Counted from the first letter of the stretch, positions 44,713 through 54,910 are shown. The stretch is DNA of 64,000 bases from Sycobia sp. Sy_11 (GCA_018907035.1 JACCIC010000365.1:1-64000); one strand, 5' to 3'. A program made the numbers and translations. The notes: a model not told the origin generated them from the letters alone.

Positions 44713-46787
44713 GTAGAAAGGGACAGTGAATGTTGGTTAGTACTACAGATGGTCGTAGTACTGCGGTACCTCGGTCTTTCGACCATATCCGCAGGTATAC
44801 CCTCCTCCAGCGTAAACACAGAGCCAAGGAGACCGACTCGGAAAAACCCCGCTCGAGATAGATTTTAGATCTCAGAGCGAGTTGGCTCTCCCTATAGGGA
44901 GGTGACTCATTTAGCCGTACATCCCATGTCCACTCAAGACTTTGAGTGAAGAAGCGATGCACGTTGCCCAGCGGGGACCTCGTGGAGGTAGAGTCACCGG
45001 CCAGATCTTATGCTCGAGCCCATTTTAATTTTAATTTACATTGTCAAATTCGTCGTCATATCACTCAATTCTTAATTTTCATCGTTGTTACTTATTTATA
45101 CTAAAACTTCAGATTCGAATCTTAAGAGAGAGCTCGTCTTTAGTTAATTTGTCAAAGTTGTCAAGGTGTAAATAGGACAACACAAAAGGTATATAGGACG
45201 ACACAAATAATTTATTGTTTGTGACAAAACATCGTTATAATATATATAAACATATAGACATAAAACATTTAAGAAGACACTCAGTTTATAAATACACGGA
45301 CATTATTTATTTGATGTACCGAGGTATCAGTCAGTCGCGAGGATTTATGATTACAGTCGTCGGTCTAGAAACGACTCTGTTTCATTTACTGTCTGTTTGA
45401 CGACTCTTGTCCGAAGCATTTGGATATAATAATATTCTTACACGTGAAGTCAAAGATTTTAAATATGTCAGGGTGATTTATTAAGTCATTTTCACACACA
45501 GGCCAAGAACCTTTCTTTGTAATTAACTGTTCTTTGATTTCTGTTCTTTCTGTGTCGTATAATGGACACTCGAAGAGAACATGGCCCGGAGTCTCAATCT
45601 GCCCGCAGAAACATTTATCTGTGTCAGACAGATTTCTTTTGTGAAGTGAGTAATTAAAATCACCATGTCCACTTAAAAATTGCACGTTATAATAATTTAG
45701 ATTTATCCAAGAGTACGTCATCCTCTGCCGTACATCAGGAAAGTACTTCTTAGTGACTTCACCGACGTCCGAGGCTGTCCATTTATCTTGCCACTTTTCG
45801 TATAAGACATCTTTTATGCTGGCCACTGCGATCTCTTTGTCGCAATTTTCATCATAAGTTATGTCATTGATTTGGAAGGACTCGCCTTTATTTAATCGGC
45901 TTTTAAGCAGTTTTTCCATCACCACAAGTTCTAATGGTAATTTGCCGCAAATTACCTGTAGTGCCTTTGTAGAGCACGTGTTGTAAGCCCTGCTAGTTCT
46001 TAGCAGGGGAAATCTTTGAACTTTTTCTAACTCGTGGTGATGTTTCTGTCTATCAATCACATCTCCCCAGGCAGATACTCCATACATAATTGTTGGTATG
46101 AACACACCATCATAAAGAGTGTCGAGTGTCAAGTGATTCAGACCCCAGGTACTCTGTGCAATCATTCGTATACGGTTATAAAACGCTCGTATCTTATTGT
46201 TTACTGTACGAAAGTGCACATTAATACTGAATCCTTGACTGATGGTTATTCCCAAATATGTTACTTTTTCGGAGTATTTAATGCCTTTGTTTAGTATTTT
46301 TATACAGGGAGGTCTAATCCCTCCTTTGCCAGTATGTCTTATTGAGCCAGAGATGGACCCTTTCGAAATCAGTTTCTTCATTGTTAAGTCTTTATATGAG
46401 ACAGCTTTCTTACCGCAGTCAAGTCGACTGCCTTTATCTTTAAGTAAGATAAGCTCTGTTTTGGATTTCGAAAGTTCAAGATTTTGTTCTTGACACCATT
46501 TGACAATGATGTCAGTGTACTTCTGCGCCTCAGATTCAACTTCTCTTCTGGAGTCTCCTCCGACTACCAGTATTAAGTCGTCAGCGTATGCCACTACTTT
46601 CCCTCCGCTATGCGTAAGACGCATTAATAGCGAGTCCATACATATGTTCCAGAAGTCCGGTCCTAATATTGAACCTTGCGGACATCCTTTATTTAGGTTC
46701 TTACGAACTACTTGAAAGTTGTCGGTTACAGATACTTTTCTATTTGAAAGGTAAGACTCTATCAGTCTATAGATGTTTGTGGGGCAT
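44713..46787 (-). mobile_element. R1: R1-type retrotransposon, family B, 5'-truncated copy B3
   Basis: 2.07 kb: the 3' module, the 3'UTR and the 3' half of ORF2. Its 5' end is cut inside the RT, immediately downstream of the target motif of B4 (46788). Truncation at the 5' end right at a target motif is what incomplete target-primed reverse transcription produces. Confidence 0.9.
45386..46786 (-). pseudogene. Family B ORF2, C-terminal half, copy B3
   Basis: The true homology starts at CPTNIYRLIESYL. From there it is open to the normal stop, with GCPQGSILGPDFWN, AYADDLILVVGG and the C-terminal CFCGQIETPGHVLFEC. The open frame continues upstream into the neighbouring 3' module by chance. The endonuclease and RT motif A are missing, so no activity is expected. 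Confidence 0.92.
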
Positions 46788-47313
46788 GTAGAAAGGGACA
46801 GTGAATGTTGGTTAGTACTACAGATGGTCGTAGTACTGCGGTACCTCGGTCTTTCGACCATATCCGCAGGTATACCCTCCTCCAGCGCAAACACAGAGCC
46901 AAGGAGACCGACTCGGAAAAACCCCGCTCGAGATAGATTTTAGATCTCAGAGCGAGTTGGCTCTCCCTATAGGGAGGTGACTCATTTAGCCGTACATCCC
47001 ATGTCCACTCAAGACTTTGAGTGAAGATGCGATGCACGTTGCCCAGCGGGGACCTCGTGGAGGTAGAGTCACCGGCCAGATCTTATGCTCGAGCCCATTT
47101 TAATTTTAATTTACATTGTCAAATTCGTCGTCATATCACTCAATTCTTAATTTTCATCGTTGTTACTTATTTATACTAAAACTTCAGATTCGAATCTTAA
47201 GAGAGAGCTCGTCTTTAGTTAATTTGTCAAAGTTGTCAAGGTGTAAATAGGACAACACAAAAGGTATATAGGACGATACAAATAATTTATTGTTTTTTAT
47301 ATTTATTATATAT

Positions 47314-47887
47314 CTTTTCCATTTTTGGATTTAATAGCTATTGAGTACCGTTTGATTGGTACTCGATCCTTATTTATTGCTGCAGTCTTAATCGGCGGTA
47401 TGGTCTGCCTAGCAACCTCGCTATACAGTGCTGGGCTTTCCTTTTTGGTTTCAGTAGCACTTAATCTGCCTTTCATAATGCCATTTTCCAAGGCTAATTT
47501 ACTTATTACACCTTGCGCTTTTATGAGCATGTCTTTGACGACATCATCAACGCTCTTAGTAAATTTGTTTGATTGCCTTAATTTTTGAAGATTTTCTAGT
47601 AAATCTTCGGCAAGAGCATTAAATTCGTCTATTGCTTTGTGTTCGTAGGTTAGGTCTATCTCCAGAGGAGTGACCCTTTTACGCTTTCTTGCTGTCACAA
47701 AAGGCTTGTTCTCCGTGTCCATATTCTGCTGTATTCTTTTCAGAACGACAGCTGCTTCCTTTGCGCTATTGTGGTTCCCCCCAGAATCCTCGGAACCAGA
47801 GCCGACCACCGGGGCTTGCACCCGATCGGAATCGACTGGAGAATTACAATCTCCCTGGGGTAGCGTTTGTTTTTCATTAGCGCTCAT
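47314..47887 (-). pseudogene. Family B ORF1, N-terminal 190 codons, copy B4
   Basis: Identical in layout to the first part of the B6 ORF1 (MSANEKQTLPQG through the RKRKR patch to SIAIKSKNGKD), then cut by the internal deletion. The RRM-like and zinc-knuckle regions are absent. Confidence 0.92.
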
Positions 47888-48016
47888 TGTTGTTTATTTA
47901 TTTGTTTTGGTCTGGGATTTTGAAAAATTAACAGATTAATGCACAATCCGCAGCCGAACCTTAGATCTTACGCTTCTTAAGTTTATAATACACAGAGAAT
48001 GACAGAGGAGAAACCC

Positions 48017-48242
48017 GTACTGCATTGCTTTTCTATTAGCATAATTTGTCGTACGCATTGCTTTAAGGCTCAAAGCTGTGCGCATTGCTTTCCGACGTCA
48101 TGCGGAAAGTGTGCGCATTGCTTTTTGAAAATAAAAGCGTGCGCATTGCTTAAGATTAGCACAGTGAAATTCAAATTTTTATGCGCATTGCTTTTTAAGC
48201 GAAATATACTTGTTATTGTGCACTAAACGTGCGCATTGCTTA
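48017..48242 (-). repeat. Iterated AAGCAATGCG motif array in the B4 5'UTR
   Basis: About seven copies of CGCATTGCTT (the first one altered to TGCATTGCTT). The distal copies present in B6 are lost in a deletion that ends at ACGTACCAGC. Confidence 0.85.
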
Positions 48243-48480
48243 ATAAGTGGCAGAAAAAAATTACGTGAAGTCACGTACCAGCATACAGACTGTACACTAT
48301 CCATTGCAATATTCATTCCCAGACCGGTTAGCCAGTCACCCGTTAGCCGTCTGAGCATCGCCACGTGCGAGATACACGACGTTTCCAGACCTTACGACTT
48401 GGACGTGGGTGTGGCACTTGGCTCCCTCGAGCTCCACGAGCACCGTGGATTGGCTTATGAGGGTACACCTTAAAGGCCCT

Positions 48481-48790
48481 GTGGAAAGGGACAGTGAATG
48501 TTGGTTAGTACTACAGATGGTCGTAGTACTGCGGTACCTCGGTCTTTCGACCATATCCGCAGGTATACCCTCCTCCAGCGTAAACACAGAGCCAAGGAGA
48601 CCGACTCGGAAAAACCCCGCTCGAGATAGATTTTAGATCTCAGAGCGAGTTGGCTCTCCCTATAGGGAGGTGACTCATTTAGCCGTACATCCCATGTCCA
48701 CTCAAGACTTTGAGTGAAGATGCGATGCACGTTGCCCAGCGGGGACCTCGTGGAGGTAGAGTCACCGGCCAGATCTTATGCTCGAGCCCA
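48481..48790 (-). other. Conserved, hairpin-rich 3' module of family B
   Basis: The last 310 nt of the element, kept in all B copies that retain a 3' end. On the coding strand it contains CACTCAA/TTGAGTG, CTCCC-TATA-GGGAG, AGAGC/GCTCT and GGTC-GAAA-GACC (a GNRA tetraloop) stems. Element RTs recognise 3'UTR RNA during target-primed reverse transcription, so a structural role is plausible. Confidence 0.65.
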
Positions 48791-49153
48791 TTTTAATTTT
48801 AATTTAAATTGTCAAATTCGTCGTCATATCACTCAATTCTTAAGTTTCATCGTTGTTACTTATTTATACTAAAACTTCAGATTCGAATCTTAAGAGAGAG
48901 CTCGTCTTTAGTTAATTTGTCAAAGTTGTCAAGGTGTAAATAGGACAACACAAAAGGTATATAGGACGACACAAATAATTTATTGTTTGTGACAAAACAT
49001 CGTTATAATATATATAAACATATAGACATTAAACATTTAAGAAGACACTCAGTTTTAAAATACACGGACATTATTTATTTGATGTACCGAGGTATCAGTC
49101 AGTCGCGAGGATTTATGATTACAGTCGTCGGTCTAGAAACGACTCTGTTTCAT

Positions 49154-52100
49154 TTACTGTCTGTTTGACGACTCTTGTCCGAAGCATTTGGATCTGATAA
49201 TATTCTTACACGTGAAGTCAAATATTTTAAATATGTCAGGGTGATTTACTAAGTCATTTTCACACACAGGCCAAGAACCTTTCTTTGTAATTAAGTGTTC
49301 TTTGATTTCTGTTCTTTCTGTGTCGTATAATGGACACTCGAAGAGAACATGGCCCGGAGTCTCAATCTGCCCGCAGAAACATTTATCTGTGTCAGACAGA
49401 TTTCTTTTGTGAAGTGAGTAATTAAAATCACCATGTCCACTTAAAAATTGCACGTTATAATAATTTAGATTTATCCAAGAGTACGTCATCCTCTGCCGTA
49501 CATCAGGAAAGTACTTTTTAGTTACTTCACCGACGTCCGAGGCTGTCCATTTATCTTGCCACTTTTTGTATAAGACATCTTTTATACTGGCCACTGCGAA
49601 CTCTTTGTCGCAGTTTTCATCATAAGTTATGTCGTTTATTTGGAAGGACTCGCCTTTATTTAATCGGCGTTTAAGCAGTTTTTCCATCACCACAAGTTCT
49701 AATGGTAATTTGCCGCAAATTACCTGTAGTGCCTTTGTAGAGCACGTGTTGTAAGCCCTGCTAGTTCTTAGCAGGGGAAATCTTTGAACTTTTTCTAACT
49801 CGTGGTGATGTTTCTGTGTATCAATCAAATCTCCCCAGGCAGATACTCCATACATAATTGTTGGTATGAACACACCATCATAAAGAGTGTCGAGTGTCAA
49901 GTGATTCAGACCCCAGGTACTCTGTGCAATCATTCGTATACGGTTATAGAACGCTCGTATCTTTTTGTTTACTGTACGAAAGTGCACATTAATACTGAAT
50001 CCTTGACTGATGGTTATTCCCAAATATGTTACTTTTTCGGAGTATTTAATGCCTTTATTTAGTATTTTTATACAGGGAGGTCTAATCCCTCCTTTGCCAG
50101 TATGTCTTATTGAGCCAGAGATGGACCCTTTCGAAATCAGTTTCTTCATTGTTAAATCTTTATATGAGACAGCTTTCTTACCGCAGTCAAGTCGACTGCC
50201 TTTATCTTTAAGTAAGATAAGCTCTGTTTTGGATTTCGAAAGTTCAAGATTTTGTTCTTGACACCATTTGACAATGATGTCAGTGTACTTTTGCGCCTCA
50301 GATTCAACTTCTCTTCTGGAGTCTCCTCCGACTACCAGAATTAAGTCGTCAGCGTATGCCACTACTTTCCCTCCGCTATGCGTAAGACGCATTAATAGCG
50401 AGTCCATACATATGTTCCAGAAGTCCGGTCCTAATATTGAACCTTGCGGACATCCTTTATTTAGGTTCTTACGAACAACTTGAAAGTTGTCGGTTACAGA
50501 TACTTTTCTATTTGAAAGGTAAGACTCTATCAGTCTATAGATGTTTGTGGGGCAGTCTCTTTTTCGGAGCTCCTCTAAGATTTTCGACCACTGGAGATTA
50601 TCAAATGCTCCAGTGATATCAAATAGAATGCCATATATTAATTTCTTTTCATAGTTGTCTATCAAAGTTTTGAGCTCTGATATGGCATCTTCAGTACCCC
50701 TACCTTTTTTAAAGCCAAATTGTCTATCGGAGGCATACTCTTCATGTGAAATACAATTCGACAATCTATAACCAATCAGTCTTTCAAGAACCTTGCTGAG
50801 AATAGGAAGAAGACATATAGGTCTGTATGACTTCACCAGGGAAGGATCCTTTCCACTGGATTTAAGGAGTGTCCTCACCTCACCTACTTTCCAGGAGTCC
50901 GGAAACGAGCCATACTGTAATGTCGAATTAAATAATTTTAACAAAACCAATAGATATTTCGACTTTATCACACTTTTTACCATTTCAACTTCCACATAGT
51001 CTAGACCCGGGGCTTTGCCATTTTTCATTTTCTTTATAGATGTTATTATTTCTATCATAGACCATGCAGGGACATCATTGGAAGTGGATGTATACAGTAT
51101 GTTCGATGTCGTTTGGGGTGAATTTTCATTACCAAACAGACCATCGAGTAGTGCTCGAGCCGTAGACTCCCAGTCAGTGGTAAAATTGCCAGCACTATCA
51201 TTTAATGAATTTATAATTTGTTTCGGGAGAATCTTCTCCTTCGAAATCTTATATACAAACCCATAAGCATTCCTCCTGCTATTTAACTCAACAAAGTTTC
51301 TCCAGCTTTCCGATCGGATTTTATTTATGTTTCTTGTGTACTTCTTTCTTTCAAGTAGATATCTACGTCTTTTAATATCTCTGCGGAGTAGATCAGGCTC
51401 CGCTTGATATATCTTACGTAGTTTGTACACATTTTTCTTATAGCCAGAGAGTTCGTTAGTCCACCAAGGGACCGACTTCTGGAACATCTTCTTTTTAGGG
51501 ATTGTTTTATTAGCAGCTCTTGTAATCTCGTCAACTATATCGTTTGCGTAATTGTTGACATCAGCACAGTTTCGAATCGGTCTTTCGTAGAGAGACACAG
51601 ACGATTGATCTAATAACTGAATAAATTTTTCCCAGTTTGCATATTTGATGTTATACCTAGGCCGTTTAAGTCTAGGTAGCTGGGCAGAGCTTCCCAATTC
51701 AATTGCTATAACTTCATGGTCGCTACTTATCCAGTTATCAGTGACCGACCAGTTGGAGACACTCGCAAGACCTTGTATATCACACATTGTAATATCGATG
51801 TCCCTTTCACCTTTCTTATAGGTACATCTCTCATGTAATTTATTAATGCATATTAGATCGTGTGAAAATACAAAGTCCTCAACTTGTAGTCCTCTTTCGT
51901 CGCTAATCATCACTCTGGAGCTCCATGTAGGAGAGGTAGCATTAACATCTGACGCTATAATAATGTGCTTTCCTCTCGTGACGTCTAGGACTTTTCCAAG
52001 TTGGTTCAGATATATGTCTATGTCATGCGAATACTGACAATAAAGAGATACAACATAAAAATCACCGCCAGGACCTGAGATATGCACACAGACGCAATGG

Positions 52101-52360
52101 GTCGTGCTGACTGCCTTGAGAAGTGTGCCGGTGTAATCATTGTTCAGTATTACAACGCATGCCCACGGCATTTCTTTATTGGAGGATCCAACAAATATCT
52201 GATTGGAGTATCTCCCCATACCAACAATAGCATTTGTATGTTGATAAGGTTCCTGTGCTAAGATTATGGCTGCTTTAACCTCATGTGCTCTAGTCATTAA
52301 TTCATCAGTAGCTAATCTACTTCGTCCAATATTAGATTGCAGTATAATGGTTTTATCCAT
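49154..52360 (-). CDS. R1 ORF2: APE-type endonuclease and reverse transcriptase, intact
   Basis: 1068 aa, normal length for R1-clade ORF2. Residues 1-225 are an APE-like endonuclease: Glu37 in AQEPYQ, SDVNATSPTW, and Asp-His in SDHE (213-216); it would nick the 28S target. The RT follows, with KAPGLDYVEVEM, YRPICLLPILSKVLERLI, FGFKKGRGTED, Asp581 in LFDITGAFDN, GCPQGSILGPDFWN and the catalytic AYADD (Asp671 and Asp672). A C-terminal C-X-C-X7-H-X4-C segment (994-1009) is typical of the clade. The ATG at 52360 overlaps the ORF1 stop by 8 nt, pointing to termination-coupled re-initiation. Expected role: target-primed reverse transcription in the nucleus. No stop or frameshift is seen. Confidence 0.95.
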   Translation of the reverse strand: MDKTIILQSNIGRSRLATDELMTRAHEVKAAIILAQEPYQHTNAIVGMGRYSNQIFVGSSNKEMPWACVVILNNDYTGTLLKAVSTTHCVCVHISGPGGDFYVVSLYCQYSHDIDIYLNQLGKVLDVTRGKHIIIASDVNATSPTWSSRVMISDERGLQVEDFVFSHDLICINKLHERCTYKKGERDIDITMCDIQGLASVSNWSVTDNWISSDHEVIAIELGSSAQLPRLKRPRYNIKYANWEKFIQLLDQSSVSLYERPIRNCADVNNYANDIVDEITRAANKTIPKKKMFQKSVPWWTNELSGYKKNVYKLRKIYQAEPDLLRRDIKRRRYLLERKKYTRNINKIRSESWRNFVELNSRRNAYGFVYKISKEKILPKQIINSLNDSAGNFTTDWESTARALLDGLFGNENSPQTTSNILYTSTSNDVPAWSMIEIITSIKKMKNGKAPGLDYVEVEMVKSVIKSKYLLVLLKLFNSTLQYGSFPDSWKVGEVRTLLKSSGKDPSLVKSYRPICLLPILSKVLERLIGYRLSNCISHEEYASDRQFGFKKGRGTEDAISELKTLIDNYEKKLIYGILFDITGAFDNLQWSKILEELRKRDCPTNIYRLIESYLSNRKVSVTDNFQVVRKNLNKGCPQGSILGPDFWNICMDSLLMRLTHSGGKVVAYADDLILVVGGDSRREVESEAQKYTDIIVKWCQEQNLELSKSKTELILLKDKGSRLDCGKKAVSYKDLTMKKLISKGSISGSIRHTGKGGIRPPCIKILNKGIKYSEKVTYLGITISQGFSINVHFRTVNKKIRAFYNRIRMIAQSTWGLNHLTLDTLYDGVFIPTIMYGVSAWGDLIDTQKHHHELEKVQRFPLLRTSRAYNTCSTKALQVICGKLPLELVVMEKLLKRRLNKGESFQINDITYDENCDKEFAVASIKDVLYKKWQDKWTASDVGEVTKKYFPDVRQRMTYSWINLNYYNVQFLSGHGDFNYSLHKRNLSDTDKCFCGQIETPGHVLFECPLYDTERTEIKEHLITKKGSWPVCENDLVNHPDIFKIFDFTCKNIIRSKCFGQESSNRQ

Positions 52361-53627
52361 AGTCCGTGTTGTTTATCAAGCGTTCTAGAGCTGCTTTGTA
52401 TAATGGACAGCTATTATCCATTGTATGCTTACATGGCTTCTTGGCCTTTAAGCATGGGATGCAGCTACGTTCTTTGCTCTTACAATTGGCTATAACGTGT
52501 TCCTCAGAGCCACATTTACCACAAACTTCTTTTTCATGTTTGCAGTATTTGGACACGTGACCATACATTTGGCACTTATAGCACCGACTTACCGCTTGAA
52601 AATCTGCAACTTTGCAGCTTTGCCAGCCTATGAAAAGACGCTGGCCTACAAGAATATTTCTTATGGCAGCTGGGGCAATACAGACAACGTGCACGTTGCT
52701 CTTGTCCCGTTTGCCTGTTTTGAATAAAACTTTAAACTCTTTTTCTGCGGAATCGTCGATGCTAAGAAACGACGAATTATTTTGCTCTTTTATAATATTA
52801 ATTAATTCATCTTCTTTGATGTTTGTTGGAACATCATATATAATTATTCTAGGCAACCTCTTTCTAAGCGCAGAAGATTCGAGGTTATTTTCTTTAAGCT
52901 TCGGATGGCTTTGCAGTTTGGCTAGGTCTGACTCACTTTCAGTCTCAATTACAACGAACCCAGATTTTGTCTTCCTTAGACCTTTAATCTTTAAATTTTC
53001 TTTTGCTGGGTTTATGGCCGATTTGATCTTCTTTTCGATGACGTCTGCGTCATCTTTTCCATTTTTGGATTTAATAGCTATTGAGTACCGTTTGATTGGT
53101 ACTCTATCCTTATTTATTGCTGCAGTCTTAATCGGCGGTATGGTCTGCCTAGCAACCTCGCTGTATAGTGCTGGGCTTTCCTTTTTGGTTTCAGTAGCAC
53201 TTAATCTGCCTTTCATAATGCCATTTTCCAAGGCTAATTTACTTATTACGCCTTGCGCTTTTATGAGCATATCTTTGACGACATCATCAACGCTCTTAGT
53301 AAATTTGTTTGATTGCCTTAACTTTTGAAGATTTTCTAGTAAATCTTCGGCAAGAGCATTAAATTCGTCTATTGCTTTGTGTTCGTAGGTTAGGTCTATC
53401 TCCAGAGGAGTGACCCTTTTACGCTTTCTTGCTGTCACAAAAGGCTTGTTCTCCGTGTCCATATTCTGCTGTATTCTTTTCAGAACGACAGCTGCTTCCT
53501 TTGCGCTATTGTGGTTCCCCCCAGAATCCTCGGAACCAGAGCCGACCACCGGGGCTTGCACCCGATCGGAATCGACTGGAGAATTACAATCTCCCTGGGG
53601 TAGCGTTTGTTTTTCATTAGCGCTCAT
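52353..53627 (-). CDS. R1 ORF1: Gag-like RNA-binding protein, intact
   Basis: 424 aa. The start at MSANEK is shared with B2 and B4. The N-terminus is polar and acidic (SGSEDSGGN), followed by a basic RKRKR patch (67-71) that may be a nuclear signal. The middle is helical, then comes an RRM-like segment (LPRIIIYDVPTNIKED) and three C-terminal Cys/His motifs: CCHC at 349-362 and 369-382 and a longer third cluster at 389-407. This order is the standard R1/SART/TRAS ORF1 layout. The protein should coat element RNA and help bring it to rDNA. It is followed by ORF2 with an 8-nt overlap. Confidence 0.95.
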   Translation of the reverse strand: MSANEKQTLPQGDCNSPVDSDRVQAPVVGSGSEDSGGNHNSAKEAAVVLKRIQQNMDTENKPFVTARKRKRVTPLEIDLTYEHKAIDEFNALAEDLLENLQKLRQSNKFTKSVDDVVKDMLIKAQGVISKLALENGIMKGRLSATETKKESPALYSEVARQTIPPIKTAAINKDRVPIKRYSIAIKSKNGKDDADVIEKKIKSAINPAKENLKIKGLRKTKSGFVVIETESESDLAKLQSHPKLKENNLESSALRKRLPRIIIYDVPTNIKEDELINIIKEQNNSSFLSIDDSAEKEFKVLFKTGKRDKSNVHVVCIAPAAIRNILVGQRLFIGWQSCKVADFQAVSRCYKCQMYGHVSKYCKHEKEVCGKCGSEEHVIANCKSKERSCIPCLKAKKPCKHTMDNSCPLYKAALERLINNTDYG

Positions 53628-53751
53628 TTTACTTTATTTGTTTTGGTCTGGGATTTTGAAAATTTAACAGATTAATGCACAATCCGCAGCCGACCCTTAG
53701 ATCTTACGCTTCTTAAGTTTATAATACACAGAGAATGACGGAGGAGAAACC

Positions 53752-54107
53752 CGTACGCATTGCTTTTCTATTAGCATAATTTGTCGTACGCATTGCTTTA
53801 AGGCTCAAAGCCGTGCGCATTGCTTTCCGACATCATGCGGAAAGTGTGCGCATTGCTTTTTGAAAATAAAAGCGTGCGCATTGCTTAAGATTAGCACAGT
53901 GAAAACCAAATTCTTTATGCGCATTGCTTTTAAGCGAGATATACTTGTTATTGTGCACTAAGCGTGCGCATTGCTTAATAAATGGCAGAAGAAAATTACG
54001 TGAAGTCACGTGCGCATTACTCACAATAAGCATCAAGAAAAAAAATTTTATGCGCATTGCTTTTCATATAAGCACATAAAACAAAACAGCGCACGCATTA
54101 CTTTTAT
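53752..54107 (-). repeat. Iterated AAGCAATGCG motif array in the B6 5'UTR
   Basis: About ten copies: eight with perfect CGCATTGCTT and two with CGCATTACT. Spacings are irregular. It lies 125 bp upstream of the ORF1 ATG. The copies are better conserved than the AT-rich DNA between them. Confidence 0.88.
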
Positions 54108-54408
54108 TCTGAGCACGGATAGCCTCCCCCACCAGACTCATATGTTAGTAAAAAAAATAAAATAGCTGATATGCTAGTGCAGAGCACCAGCACATCAGCA
54201 TAATACCAGCATACAGACTGTACACCATCCAATGCAATAATCATTCCCAGACCGGTTAGCCAGTCACCCGTTAGCCGCCTGTGCATCGCCACGTGCGAGA
54301 TACACGACGTTTCCAGACCTTACGACTTGGACGTGGGTGTGGCACTTGGCTCCCTCGAGCTCCACGAGCACCGTGGATTGGCTTATGAGGGTACACCTTA
54401 AAGGCCCT

Positions 54409-54441
54409 GTAGAATGGGACAGGTGGAATCTCGTTAAACCA
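54409..54441 (-). other. 28S R1-target relic (5' flank of B6)
   Basis: On the minus strand the sequence reads as 28S just upstream of the R1 insertion point (TTAACGAGATTCC then TGTCCCATTCTAC). It matches the conserved insect 28S as I know it at 28 of 33 positions. It is the only part of the downstream 28S in the window. Confidence 0.75.
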
Positions 54442-54444
54442 AAC

Positions 54445-54910
54445 TTGCATAGGTGCGTTGGAAAGAGGAGGACGAAGCGAATCGAACGGTGTCCTTGCTT
54501 TTTTCCGCCGTTTACCCGTCGTAAAGTTAGTAACCGAAGACTAACGTCGTAAGATCCAACGCTCCAGGGGACTTAGTCTCTGGCGTACTCGGTCGACGGT
54601 GGGAGTACACCACTACCCCGCCTCTTTCGACGCGAAACCGAACGGAAGATACGAAATATATCTCCGAATCGCCCGCGCGAGCTCATACTCGGTGCACGTA
54701 GAGTCATTGTACTCGGACCGAGGTATCGACGCTCGGCCGTCGGAAGGCAAACAGGGTGTTTGAAAAGGGGCTAAAAATTACGCCTAAAAACGCCCTCAGA
54801 GGAATTTACCAGTGTGCGTTGGAAAGATGACGACGAGACAAATCGAACGGTGTCCTCGTTTATAGGCACCGTGTACCCGTTTAAAAGTTAGCGACCGAGG
54901 ACTAACGTTG
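54445..54910 (-). repeat. IGS/ETS repeat fragment
   Basis: A little more than one unit of the 361-bp spacer repeat of 18881-19597 (unit start near 54604), joined at one side to the 28S relic and at the other to the C2 element. The junctions show that 28S and IGS pieces have been brought together by rearrangement. Confidence 0.85.

Larger units (their letters stand above)
46788..48480 (-). mobile_element. R1: R1-type retrotransposon, family B, internally deleted copy B4
   Basis: Both element ends are present, but about 4.07 kb is missing between the 3'UTR (near 47294) and ORF1 (near 47314); a 19-bp AT-rich filler joins them. A second deletion removes part of the 5'UTR near 48275. ORF2 is gone entirely. 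The 5' end abuts the GTGGAAAGGGACA motif of B6. Confidence 0.9.
48481..54408 (-). mobile_element. R1: R1-type retrotransposon, family B, full-length copy B6 with both ORFs open
   Basis: A 5.93-kb element with complete ends: 5' terminal block and 781-nt 5'UTR with motif array, ORF1 (424 aa), ORF2 (1068 aa), 673-nt 3'UTR. Its 5' flank is a relic of the 28S R1 target (54409-54441) in the right orientation, so it inserted at an R1 site; the downstream copies stack on its 3' end. No lesion is seen in either ORF. It is the reference copy for family B and the only candidate for an active element here. Confidence 0.93.

Noticed and set aside
45386..46894. One 502-codon ORF2 variant with a novel N-terminus
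   Set aside because: The first 36 or so codons are read-through of the neighbouring B 3' module; real homology begins at CPTNIYR.
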